From NCBI RefSeq assembly GCF_012489685.1, contig NC_080045.1, positions 5,399,001 through 5,463,000 on the forward strand: a stretch of 64,000 nt of DNA. The letters run 5' to 3'. Shown here piece by piece: positions 49,892-61,419 of the stretch; position 1 is the first letter of the stretch; the number at the start of each line of letters is the position of its first letter. The position numbers were made by a program, and so were the translations under genes. The notes below the pieces were generated by a model. It worked only from the letters and a program-made list of their open reading frames with translations. It ran no database searches and had not been told where the DNA came from. This stretch comes from Lotus japonicus. Lineage: Eukaryota; Streptophyta; Magnoliopsida; Fabales; Fabaceae.

Positions 49892-51677
49892 TCTATATAT
49901 ATTAGTAAAGCTCACTTGAGCTAAGTATTAAGTACAAATACACATATGTATTAAACCATAAAAGCTCACATACCTTTATATTAAATACATTAAAAAATAA
50001 AAAATTTAATAAACTAAAAACTGAAAAAAATTGTATTATAAAAACCTATTCAACTACTTATATTAAATAACAACATTCATAGACTTAAAATTGACTTGAG
50101 TTTTGCATTTGACAAATTTAAAAAATCAAAATAAAAAACAAAATAACATTTATTAATAAATAATTTAGATAAAATACTTTTAAAATAAAAAAAAATAATC
50201 AATATATATCTATCTATATTGTACTTGGGGCTCTTATTTCCCAAAGTAATTATATATATATATATATTTGGTTTTTCCAAAAAAAAATATTTATCTATCT
50301 ATATATATTAGTAAAGCTCACTTGAGCTAAGTATTAAGTACAAATACACGTGAGAACCTACATACATTAGTAAAAAAATTGGTGTTTTAATGAGATAGCT
50401 TAGTGAGTGAATGAACAGGTAGTGGAAACTTGTGCACTAATGATTTCAGTTTTAAACTTAATAAATATCAAATGTATAAGCAAAAGAGTAACATTCATGA
50501 CAAAAGTGTAACAGACCACAAAGTTATATTTGCAAATGGTTTTAGCATAGTACCTTAAATTAAAATCAAATTTAATGTTAATTTCAACTATCTACATTAA
50601 ATAAATAAAAAATGAAATGTATTATATTGAACCATGCATCTATTATATCTCTATATAAACATACCAGTGAAATCACTCACAAACTCAAATTATTCATATT
50701 TCTTGGACTTCAGCGGCTGGTGAGAAAAAAATGACAATTGTCTCTAACTACTTCAACAAGTATGTCATTTTTAATTATTTTAGTTAATTTCAAAATTGTT
50801 TTTTTTAAATTACTCATTCTTATTTCTTTATTGCAGGAGAAAGATCATCAACAACAACAAGAAACACACATTACTTAGTGATATATCCCCGTTGCAGATG
50901 ATTGGAAAATAAAACTGTGAGTTTCACATATATGGTAATTTACTAAACAATTCTTCTCATTCAATTGAAATCATAGAAATATATCATCATTTATATATTT
51001 ATATGGCACAAATCAGTAACAAAGTGTGAGCCACATAAATTTATATACTGCACTAGAAAGATAAGTGTAAAATGTAGTACTCACTATATTCTTGATAAGA
51101 AATAGGAATCTTTCACTCCTCAATATTGTCATATTATGGAAAAAAATAGCAACTTAATCATTCAAAGGGAACAAATGACGTCCATCTTGCAGTTAGATAG
51201 AATCTATTTTTATGTTCGTGAAAGTGATTTTAAAAGAACTTTTATGCCATCAGCAATGGTAAACAACCACATCAATCTTGATAAAAAAAATTAGCACAAC
51301 TGATAACATCATTGCAACGACTAAATCAATATTAGAAAAAAAATAGTAGACTACCACGTTCATTTCAATACTAATCTAATTAAGTAATTAAATTTCTTTT
51401 ATATCAAAAAAAACTACTCTCATTTCAATCTCAATATAAATCTACCTATTTTTTCTTCTGATGAAGCAACAAAAAAAATATCTACTTGTTTGATCCTTTT
51501 TTCCCTTATTAGAGAAAGAAAGTGTGAGAATATCATAACTCAATTATATTTAATTATACACATATTCTAAATATTCTTCTAAATAATAGATTTCTTACCT
51601 TTCTACAAATTTAAATATTACAATTAAAAAATACAAATTAAAAACGAACCCGTGCAACGCACGGGTTTAATTTCTAG
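49892..51677 (+). mobile_element. Helitron with two 5' ends
   Basis: The 3' end has a perfect 8-bp hairpin acccgtgc-aac-gcacgggt (51648-51666), then 11 nt ending in CTAG at 51677, then a host T. Two 5' termini with the same 50-bp start (tctatatatattagtaaagc...) lie at 49892 and 50298, each after an A. The shorter element is 50298-51677 (1380 bp); the upstream copy has no 3' hairpin of its own. No coding domain was found inside. Confidence 0.8.
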
Positions 51678-53652
51678 TGATAAAGTAAAGGATAAACTTT
51701 AGACCAGAAAAAAAAGAAGGATAAACTATATAACAAGATGAAAAAATGAATGCTTAAGTAGGGAAACCGGCATTTATTCAAAGATCAACAATCTAAAATC
51801 GGATTCTCAAGCAGGACAAAGCATATGATACCCACCTAAAAGGGTGACTAAAAATATTTAATAAGAAATGAGAAGAAGATAACGTAAAGAATGTCAATTA
51901 GAAGAGCAAAGAGAACAAGATTCTGTCAAGTAGCATTAGAGGGTGTGTTTGACCAGCTATGCACTTTTTTTTTTCATTGCCCCTGCTCGATTACTCCAAA
52001 TAAGAGATTATTCTTTTTTTTTTGGTACATCGAAAAATAGTTTTAGAAGTTCCTGAATGTGACAATAGTTGATCAAGTTGGTCTCTCCATATTTTTGGTC
52101 AACTATTGACTTTTGAGGTGAAGGAAGAACCAACTTGACCGACGTGACACATTCATGAACTTTTAAAGCTATTTTCTTCATTCACAAATGAATCTAAGGA
52201 TTTACTATATCAAATCTCTATAATTCCTGGTTTCGGTCTTTCCCTAAGAACTTAATCAATATTAGACCTGTATGAAACTGTAGTATCATGTTACAAACAA
52301 GGTTGTCAAACTCGAGAGTTTACGTAAACTCGTGGAATGCCCGTAAACTCAACTCGTTAACTCGACTCGTAAGCTCGTAAGAGTTCACCTCATGTAAAAA
52401 TAATATTTATAAATCACAATTATGGTGAAAACACCAATAAAATTAAAAATATGTGCTTAAATAACAAAATAATTGACAATTTTAGAAATATTGCAGTAGC
52501 ACACTCTTGTACGTAATAAACAAAGAAATGTTAGAGAAAAGAGGAAAAGAGACACAAAGCGGGCCGGATTGATTTGTGAATAATAAAAGTAGTATTGCAA
52601 AGACTTTGTCATGAAATATTATCATTTTGATAAATAGATGATTTTTCTCCTTTTCTTTTGCTAAACTCGTGAACTCGTTAGTAAACTCGCGAGCTGAGTT
52701 TATCGAGTTTACTTGAGTTCACCGAAGTTTATAAAAAGAGAGTTTACTTCGATTTAATTCGTTTTGGTTACCTAGAATCGTAAACTTGTAAGAGTTTAAG
52801 AGTTAAAACTAGAGTTTAATAATATGTGCATAATGTGATTGATAAAATGGTAACAGAGCCTTTCTCCTCTTGTTTAAGCTTCCTGATTTCTCTGAACTGT
52901 TGCTAGACGTTTTTAAATACTCTCTTTCTGAAAGGTATACCTCTAGGATGAAAGGCTCTTGTTGTTCATTTAGAAAATCTCTCAGTCTTTTTTGTGGTTT
53001 GGCTGTTGCAGAAATTTGAGTCGAAAAGTTGAAGAGGCTTAAAATTTAAGTAGAAGGAATAGAAGGTGTTGGAGTTAAACTGTTGAAGTGATGATAGATT
53101 TTACTATGAAAGCTTTGGAAGCTTCTTGGAAACACTGATACCACAATGATAGGATACAAACTCTAAAAACGATAAATTTTAATTTTTTTGAAACTGGATA
53201 AATTTTAAATACACCCTTCTTAAATTAAAGTTCAATACTAGTTTATCTGAATTTGTTCAAAAATTAAAGGATACGCAATAAAAATATCCTCATGATACTA
53301 GTGAGGTTGTGAAATATCCTAAGAGCTAGTAAAATTTATACATTAACCTCAAATTTACACATCATTAATTATGGAAATGATTAAAAATAAACCACCAAAA
53401 ATAATTCATTTTGGTGGATAGAATGATGTTTTCTTGTCAGAGTTGTTTTACCAAAAAGCTGTGAGTTGAGATTTGTTGTCAGCCAATTAAATAGAAGGCA
53501 TACCTACCTTGTGTCATCAATCAATTAACTCATACAAATAAGAGTTTTCAACTAAAGCGATGTGGAATAATAATGTAATAAATTTAATTTAATGTTAATA
53601 CATTAACAACATAACACACTAAGCTATTCAAGGTTTATAACAAACACTAGTC
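51678..53652. other. intergenic with small repeat elements
   Basis: An inverted-repeat pair of about 50 bp at roughly 52030-52080 and 52125-52180 (gaagttcctgaatgtg against its inverse) looks like a small MITE. At 52305-52810 many aaactcg/cgagttta motifs surround an AT-rich core that starts with aaggttgtcaaactcg, a pattern of hAT-like subterminal repeats; its right end is not clear. No gene is supported. Confidence 0.45.
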
Positions 53653-56628
53653 CTAATAACCAAAAGAATTGAGCACTGGAATTGGTGTCTGAGCTCTCAA
53701 TTTCTCAAATTTGGTCTTAACTTCACTATGGAAGGAAATGAGTGATTTCTGACGACAGGCAAAAGCTGCAGAAAACTTCTTAACCTCCCCTTCTAGATTT
53801 TCCCTTCTCTGAACTTCAGTATTTAAATCTTGCAAAGCCTTTTCCTTTTGCCTTGAAACCGTTGCAAGTTTCTCAGATGATTCAGAGAACTTCAGCAGCA
53901 AAGAGTCTCTTTCATCCTTCAAAAGTAGTAACTCCCTTTCTAGGCTTTCACATCTTTCAGTTAAATCATTCTTTGAGTAAGCAGTTTCTCCTCCCAAATC
54001 AGAGCCCTTTGTCACAAAAATTAGTTTAGGATAATCAAATGTTATGCTAGAATGCAGTTCTATATCTTTCAACTATGATTGTTGCAGAAAAAGTGAGTTC
54101 CCAGATCTGTGCATTACTAGTGAAATCAGACTTTAAAACAATACGAAGCTTCCTTCAGCCTGACTTTTGATCTCTAAATAATTCAATCTTTTATTCTCTT
54201 CAATGACATTTGATTCTATGAAAAGCTAAAATGAATCAATATACAAATATCTAATTCTATCAAGTTAATTGTCTGTCATGAACTAATTATCTCAAAAGCT
54301 GAAGCTGTTACCTATGACACATGAATAGTTATATTTCTAACATTGTCCATTGTATATTACTGCCAATAGAAATTCTTCAGTTTTTCTCACATTAAGCTCA
54401 CCTAGGAGGTACTATAAAAGTTACACAATTCATATAGATAGGACTACAACAATATAAAGCAAGTGGGATGAAATCTTACAATCTTGGTACTAATTTTCAG
54501 AAGCAGTTTCTAACTTCTCAAATCATATTTAAGACAATGAATGTACTCTTCATTTAAAGGTTATAAGGAAGAAAATAGCATCTATAAATAAATCAGTCAT
54601 CATATGGATTTAAGCTTCTGTCTAATAGGATAACATGAGAGATCTCGTAACTAATACAAGTTTATTTCTTCCAATTCTGACATGGACATTCCAAAAGGAC
54701 CAGCAAAATGAGATAACAATGATTTTCACTTGTTTTGTAAAGAGCATAGAGCATAAAATCACATGAAAACCTATTATATCTAAATTTTCTTATTTACTCG
54801 CTATTGAACACATGTCAGTCAAGGCTTCAGTTACTATGAGGTATTAATGACAACAGAGTTCTGGACAAAGAGTAAGACAAAGAATAAAACCATGATTGGT
54901 GATTGATATCTTGATATTTGTGGCCGGATAACTACCTTGTATCCACAGCTGCACGAAGGATTCCTCTCTTGCTCTGTTGTTGTCGAGTTCTCTGATAACT
55001 CCAGTGATGTCATTATAATATTCATCCTCTCGTGAAACTCTTTCTGTTGTTCATGGATTAAAGCATGGTTCCCTGTGGAAGAACTTTCACTGTTCATACT
55101 CATTCTACAGTTAGCTTCCAAAGTTTCAAAAAGCTGTGCACCAATTTCACTCATGGTTGAAAGCCTCTTCGCAGTCGACAATTTGCCACCAGATGCAATT
55201 TTCTGTTTAGAAAACAATAGACAATAAACTTTCTGTTTCTTGAAATGATCAAGGCGAATAAAGATTGATAGAAACTGATATGGTGCAGACATTCAACCTG
55301 CATTGCCGATAAAACCTCCTCAAAGCTATCTTTGAAGTTTTCCACAGATTCAGATAATCTTAGAGGCAATTCTTGAATTAGTTGTGTTTCTTGTTGATCT
55401 TCAGGTCTCTCACCCATTAATTGCTTGCTTGATGGTACTTCCTCTGAATGCTTTCTCTGGATTAATTTGCATCAAGGCAGAGCAATGCACAATACAGAGA
55501 CCAGTTAGCTGCATTAGTACATACCATCTATCCCATAAAGGAAATGAGAGGAATAGAGTGGCATCTATTCAATCTCATATGATGCGAGCTGAAGATAGTA
55601 TTTTATGGATGTTTAACAATACATAAACGATGCCTTATATCACTATATCAGCAGCAGCAAATGGATTAAAACTTATTGAGAAACCAAATTGGAAATCTTC
55701 TAGACAAGAGCACAAGTGATATGCATAATTCTCATTTATCATAATTGTAATTAGTAATTTAGTACTGGAAAAACATCCCTTTTAATTCGTAGTATCAAGT
55801 TACACTACTTTGTTGGAATGGTCTTCTGGCTTGATCACAGTTCCATACATATTAACTTTCATTTTCAACAAAGCAGGAGAGTGATAGTATATCAGATACT
55901 GACCTCCAGTTCATTTATCTTTTCATAACCAAGTTCCAGTTGTCTCCTCAACTCTTGAACCTCTCGTTCATACTTCTCGATTTGATTTATACAACCCTGA
56001 CAAACAAGCCATGTGAAAACAAGTTAAAAAAAGCAGCATATATATTTAATGAAAAAGAGAGATTAATATGGTATTGTTTAAAAGCAACGCATTAGCCACT
56101 GAATGCATGAAGTGCTATTGAAAGTACAGTCTTGTTTTCATAAAACCTTTGATACATAATCATGATAAGGTGGCTCTATAATGGTTAAATACTGTTTTGG
56201 TAAAACTGATGAAACCAACAATGTAAGGAAATGTAAAATTCATTAAAAAGTAACCTCCACCAAATATGTCTAGACAACAATAGAAAAGAAAGAAAAGAGC
56301 AAGACATCAAAAGAAATGATAAATAAACTAACAGGAGTTGTTTCACTTGCTGGGAATGATTGAACTTTTCGAAAGGGAGTAGTTTGAAGTGAATCAAGAT
56401 CCGCAACGTAACCATTGTTCATTTTCAACCACATATCTTCATCAGCCACATTGCTGAAAGCAACAGGTGGAGGGCTAAAATCTAGCAAAGTTGAATTCTT
56501 TGGTCGCCTGGCAACAAAAGTACTGGGAAGTGTCTTCAAACAGGGAGATCTAAAAATATCTCCTTGTGATGTACTATTAATTTCACTGAACTCTTCCGTA
56601 AATCTGTGACTCAAAGATCCAGCTCCCT
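53653..56628 (-). pseudogene. kinesin KIN-7N-like tail, motor domain absent
   Basis: Five minus-strand exons (about 56628-56333, 55996-55904, 55456-55299, 55203-54942 and 54007-53653) splice into one frame that stops after LRAQTPIPVLNSFGY. The product is coiled-coil-rich: YEREVQELRRQLELGYEKIN, SLERELLLLKDERDSLLLKF, LNTEVQRRENLEGEVKKFSA. The exon with FSNVADEDMWLKMNNGYVADL and the final exon recall the C-terminal third of KIN-7N (CENP-E-like) kinesins of legumes. That identity is from memory. No P-loop GQTGSGKT-type motor sequence occurs anywhere upstream in the window, and the first exon begins at an acceptor site, so the fragment is 5'-truncated. Exon edges are good to a few bases. The reading frame is otherwise open, so it may be a recent capture. 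Confidence 0.65.
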
Positions 56629-56639
56629 ACTCCCTAGGA

Positions 56640-57677
56640 GTACAGGCGAGTCATTGGAAACACAAAATGGAGAAAAAAATGTCAGAAAGAAAGAAAATAG
56701 TGTGAAAGAAACCCAAGTTGACTACAAAGAAGAAAACGGTCGAGTTGTTTTGGAAGAATAAAAATGATCATACAAATCCAAATTAACAAGGGTCAAAATT
56801 GACCCGATAAATCTAAAAATTTTAGATTAAAACTTGTTGAAAAAAATGGCTTACACAGAATTAAATATGGAACCGTACACAAGACTAACCCTAAAGAAAA
56901 TAGTGGAAGAGGCATAATTTATGTGATTTCACTCCTAACTTCCCACCATACTCCTCAGCCATAGAGCCCGTGTCCGACTCACTGTGCACTAGCTCTTTTA
57001 CTAGTCTCAGTCAAACACTGCAATGCTGGCATCCCCACCTGCATAGCTAGTTGGCAATTGAGAGACATGGTGGAAGGCTCTGATACTTTTATTAAAGAAA
57101 AGCTGTGAAGTTACAATGGTCATTGGAGTTCAAGAGACCAACACTTTCCCAAATAATCCTGATTAAAATCTAGATACTAAAACTATTCCTCTCTCCATCT
57201 TATGTATAGCCTCCTTACTCACTCTCTAACCAACTCAGTAACTAACTATTATGCTTACTAACCCTCACTAGTAGTCACCTATCAAACACAAAAACACTCA
57301 CTACAGAAGCAAACTCACAAACTTGCTCACTTCTTTAGGACCTCAGATGCAATTCTTCTCAAGGCCCCTAATATATAAAGGTGGTCTGTAGCTTGTTTCC
57401 AAAATGAGTAAGTGCCAATTGATCACTTCTCACATTTCCAGGGCCTTAAAAAAATGTCACATCCTGTAGAAAAGGACTGAGCTTCTCAATAAAGATAATT
57501 TCAAGATCATGACAACTTACAATGAATTGGGAATTAATAATTGAAGGTTTCGAAATTGAAATTGTAACTCCCAACAAAACTTGTGCACTGTACAGGCTTA
57601 TAACTATTAGCATTTAAAGGTTTATTGTGGCCATATGACATTCCTTCATGAGACATGAGTTGTACCTGACTGTCGTT
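56640..57677. other. junction between the kinesin-tail and LCB1 fragments
   Basis: A 1-kb stretch with no recognised gene. It separates the first kinesin-tail exon from the last LCB1-like exon on the same strand. Confidence 0.5.
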
Positions 57678-58173
57678 CATTGCAGCGCTTGCAAGATATG
57701 GGGGCAAAGAAGCAGAAAAGACATAGCCAGAGCTACTCAATCGCTACAAAGGTTGAAAACACAGATATTAATGGACGGAAAATGGATAAGAAATAGATGC
57801 CATCATCAAACAATAACTTAGTGATGCACAGCTTTGAATAGGCATAAATGACTGTAAGTACTAAAACAAATCCTTGAGAAATTAATTCTTAATGTCATTG
57901 TCCTCATTCATATTTCTTGTTTTTTTAAGTCAATATAATCAGAAACCCAACACAACACTGCCATACTTGGTGATCTATAACTGTTGCATTTCCAGTGCAG
58001 AATCCTCCTTGTGTGGCCAATGCATATCCCATAGCAGTGGTTATAATATCCAACTTATCAACCTGAAGCATGTGACCATAAATCACAATCAGCATTGCAA
58101 ATTTGAATATATGCACACTTACATCCAGAGTGGCTGCACATACTGGAACGTCATAGTATTCAGTGTGCCCCCG
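57678..58173 (-). pseudogene. serine palmitoyltransferase LCB1 fragment, three partial exons
   Basis: Minus strand. A partial exon (58173-58144) reads [10 protein letters not shown]. An intron with gtatgt...cttcag leads to exon 58062-57967 ([20 protein letters not shown], then [12 protein letters not shown]), and a second GT-AG intron leads to 57743-57678 (RLSSSGYVFSASLPPYLASA). These match consecutive pieces of the LCB1 subunit of serine palmitoyltransferase, the enzyme that starts sphingolipid synthesis in the endoplasmic reticulum. Homology stops after SAA at 57678. Retained introns show a DNA copy rather than a retrocopy. The upstream edge overlaps the last codons of the D14 gene. The pyridoxal-lysine region and both ends of the enzyme are missing, so this is not a working gene. 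Confidence 0.8.
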
Positions 58174-59041
58174 CCAGTGCTAACAGGAGCTTGTGAGCCA
58201 AGTACGTAGGAGCACTCAGGTGAGGGAGGTGCCCCTCCGTGTTGAGCCACTCCACCGTAGTCTTCCCGCCGAGATGCTCCTGCATGTACCTCGCGGCCGC
58301 CGCCGGCACGGACAAGTCCTTGGCCGTCTGCATGATGCAACACGGCACTTTGACGAGTCCCAGGATCCCCCTGAGGTCGCTGTTGAACACCGTCCGAGAA
58401 ACAAACAGGGTAATGTCCGGTCGCATATTGAACAGCGTCCGAGAAAACTCCTGCACCGCCTCCGGAACATCCGCCCCCACCATGAGCGGCGCGTAACCCC
58501 TCACCCACGCCTGGTAGTTGGCCTCCATTGCTGAAAAAACTTCCTCTATCTCGTTCAACTCAAATCCACCGCGGTAACTCTCATCATTCAAGAATCTGTA
58601 AGAATCAGAGTCTGAATTAAGCAAATAAGCAACAAGAACAAATTCTTGAAATGGAAAATTAAGTAAGTACCGGGGAGAAGCACCGATGAGGATGAGTTTG
58701 GAGAAGAGTTGAGGGCGTCGGATGGAGGCGAGGATGCCGATGGTGGCGGACATGGAGTGGCCGACGAAGGCGCAGCGAGTGACACGGAGGGCGTCAAGGA
58801 TGGCGAGGAGGTCGTCGACGTAGGGGTCGAGGGTGGAGTAGCGGCGGAAGTCGAAGTAGTCAGGGTTGACGGTGCCGGCGAAGACGAGGTCGAAGAGAAT
58901 GACTTTGTAGTTAGGTTCGAAGTATGGGAGGATGCGCTTCCACACCGATTTGTCGGTGCCGAGGCCATGGCCGAAGACGATGTACTCGTTGCCGGAGCCT
59001 TCTACGCTAACGTTGTGTACGTCGAGGATTGAAGTGGCCAT
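58160..59041 (-). CDS. D14: D14-type alpha/beta hydrolase (strigolactone receptor family)
   Basis: Exons 59041-58671 and 58595-58160 flank one intron at the conserved D14 position (GASPR/FLND), giving 268 aa, as in Arabidopsis D14 (267). The catalytic triad is complete: Ser96 in [10 protein letters not shown], Asp217 in QTAKDLSVP and His246 in [10 protein letters not shown]. Lid and core blocks ([33 protein letters not shown]) are D14-like rather than KAI2- or DLK2-like. In this family the receptor hydrolyses strigolactone and recruits the MAX2 F-box protein and D53/SMXL repressors to control branching. Departures from the family: HGLGTDKS for HGFGTDQS (residues 25-32), [11 protein letters not shown] for [19 protein letters not shown] for GFAPLAVG in the lid, and an unusual end AGAH. 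It may be a diverged paralogue. A TATAAATA box lies about 45 bp upstream of the ATG. Confidence 0.88.
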   Translation of the reverse strand: MATSILDVHNVSVEGSGNEYIVFGHGLGTDKSVWKRILPYFEPNYKVILFDLVFAGTVNPDYFDFRRYSTLDPYVDDLLAILDALRVTRCAFVGHSMSATIGILASIRRPQLFSKLILIGASPRYLLNFPFQEFVLVAYLLNSDSDSYRFLNDESYRGGFELNEIEEVFSAMEANYQAWVRGYAPLMVGADVPEAVQEFSRTLFNMRPDITLFVSRTVFNSDLRGILGLVKVPCCIMQTAKDLSVPAAAARYMQEHLGGKTTVEWLNTEGHLPHLSAPTYLAHKLLLALAGAH

Positions 59042-59082
59042 TTGGATTCTGCCTCTGATTACTCTCTACGGGTGGTGGGTGC

Positions 59083-59091
59083 TATTTATAA
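59083..59091 (-). promoter_or_regulatory. TATA box of the D14-type gene
   Basis: On the minus strand a TATAAATA motif lies about 42-50 bp upstream of the ATG at 59041, which implies a leader of only about 15-20 nt. Its closeness to the ATG is unusual but workable. Confidence 0.45.
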
Positions 59092-59099
59092 TGCCTCAG

Positions 59100-61400
59100 T
59101 GCTTTCTTTGTATCTGATTCTTGCTTTCTTTGGCTGTGTCTACGGTGGGTTACTTTAAAAGTGATTCCCCGTGGCTGTCAAGGTTCTGCATATAAAGCCA
59201 ATTATTTTCCACCATAGACTATAGCCAAGTACAAGATAAGAGCATCCAAACAAACAACCCATCCAAAACACCAAGTTGATAAGTTTTGGATGGGGATGGG
59301 GCCCCTAACCCAAACTGCCATATTCATTGTGACCCGGCCCCCATGATAACTTGAGACAGTGCAATTCCTCCAATTAAAGCTTTTAGTCAATGGTGCTGAG
59401 AAGTGACTTAGAGTAGCTTTGGTCTAAAGCTGATTTCGCTTAGGTTCTTGGCTTGAGTTCGATCCCCTATGAGGTCAAAAATAATACATTTCTGGTCAGA
59501 GACATCACTATCGTATCCCGAGCCAGATCAGTCACGTGGGGCTCCTTTCTCCCGTGCAAACATAAATAAATATGATTTCATATATCTTGAGGTATTAACG
59601 AATAAATTAAAATTTTATATATTAAATTTAAAATAAATTAGAAATTAAGATTTTACCAGGTTAATTTTAACGTGATTTTATATTGAGCTCTATGAAAATT
59701 TAAACAAACATGATGCATGCATGTTTAAACTTCTGCTGAGTCATGACTCTATTATCTGCTCCATGTGCTATTTTAACTCTTTAAAAAGTTAATGCTTTTG
59801 TGGTTTAGCATCTTGACATCTTCCAATATTCTTGACGGAATAGAAAGTTGGAATGAGAGAGATGTGTAACTAATCCACAATACTTTATTAAAGGTGGAAA
59901 CAAAATTGCCACGTTAGTTGTATAAATTTTATTGTGGGGAAAATTTTCCAAGTTAGTTAATCTTCTAATAATGACCGAGTTGTTAAGATAGTGGCTGAAT
60001 TATGATGGATAAAATTCTTATCTGAACGGATTTAATGGTGAATCAAAGAATATCGTAGTAAAAATGTATTCGCTTTCAAATTTCAATTAGTAAGTGTGTT
60101 TTTGAACACATTGCAACATAGGAAAAAGTTATTTTCATCAAATTATTCCATTTCCATCTCACAAAAGCGAATCTTAATTGACATACCTGTGCGCTTTTAC
60201 TTGTCTCTTTGGAAAATTTCACTGTCCCTGACAAGGATTGTACCCCTTCTCTTTCGCTTTCTCTCCAGCTCTCCCTGTCTAGCTAGCACTCTAGCTATAA
60301 TATGCTTACTCTAAGGCCAGTTGCTAAACATAAAAGGAATAACTTATCTTGAGTACAAATTTATGAAATATAATTATGCTTAAGCCAACATAAAAGGAAT
60401 AACTTATCTTGACTACAAATTTATGAAATATAATTATGCTTCTCTCTGCTTCCATAATACTACTGCTTTGTTTGATTGAGAAAACAAGTAAAGATAAAAA
60501 TGTGAGAAATAAAATAGATTTGGCAGGTCGTTCAGTATAATAAAAAGTGAAGAGAAAGAAAGAATAAGGTGACCGAGAGAGAGAAAATTAGTTTTTTTAA
60601 TAATGTGAAAAAATTTAATTATAAAAAAATGGTGAAAAAATTTATTTAGAAAAACTAAGATAGTTTTGGACACGATTAGATCTGACGTGTATGTGGTTGA
60701 TTGAATTTGCAACTTTTTTTTTGCGAATAGAATCTACACATTTTTCAGTTTTTTACCGGTTTGCACATGGGTCTTTGCAATTCGCAGGTTCAACCACAAA
60801 TTCATGTTGAGGAGCATGACGCCCTAACACTCATAATCTTTCTTATTTTATCATGTTTTTCTACAAACGCTCTGTTTGTTAAATGAGAACTTCATGAGAG
60901 AAAAATACGAGCGAGAGAGTTCAGAGAGTTAACCTAACATTTTTTGTTCCTTCCGGCAATTACACAAAGAGAAGTTCACCCGTGACCCTACATCAATAGA
61001 GAAGAGAATCTCACATCATTACAATAACTTAGAATGGCATCAAATTCTACATCACTCACATCACCAAAACAACTAAAATCTCTTCACCGACATCAAATCT
61101 TCGAGAGTGACCTGAGCTCCGGTGCCGTCGTCATCGCCGTCGGCTGGTGCGACCTCGTCTTCGAGTCTTTGCAAATTTGCAATGAACAAAGTAAAGTTAA
61201 TATATCATTTTAATTTTGTAAACTATTTTGGAAACATTATTTAAAATGATTACATTAAATTTTAAAAAAATAATAACAATATAATATATTTTTTAATTTT
61301 TAAAAAAGAAATAAGATATATTTCAAATTGGGAAACTTATTTTTGTATGTTTTGTCACATTTTTTAAAGAAAGAAAAGGATATAATAATAATAAAAGTAA
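59100..61400. other. intergenic, no gene supported
   Basis: AT-rich DNA upstream of the D14-type gene. It contains a 60-bp tandem duplication (listed separately) and short ORFs without domains. At 61091-61170 a small GC-rich island has no readable domain. Confidence 0.5.
60328..60441. repeat. 60-bp tandem duplication
   Basis: Two near-identical copies of a unit starting acataaaaggaataacttat and ending ataattatgctt, spaced 60 bp apart with one clear mismatch (gagtac against gactac). Confidence 0.9.
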
Positions 61401-61419
61401 AAATAATAATAATAAAAAC

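Noticed and set aside
53290..53650. Helitron 3' end that would bound the D14-LCB1-kinesin mosaic
   Set aside because: Several actag motifs exist on the plus strand (the inverse of ctagt), but none has a GC-rich hairpin at the right distance.
58119..58534. ORFs overlapping the D14 gene in other frames on both strands
   Set aside because: Shadow frames of a GC-rich coding exon; the D14 frame has the catalytic motifs and the conserved intron.
59405..59565. Possible further SINE with gagttcgatcccc
   Set aside because: A box B-like motif only; box A does not match and no flanking duplication was seen.
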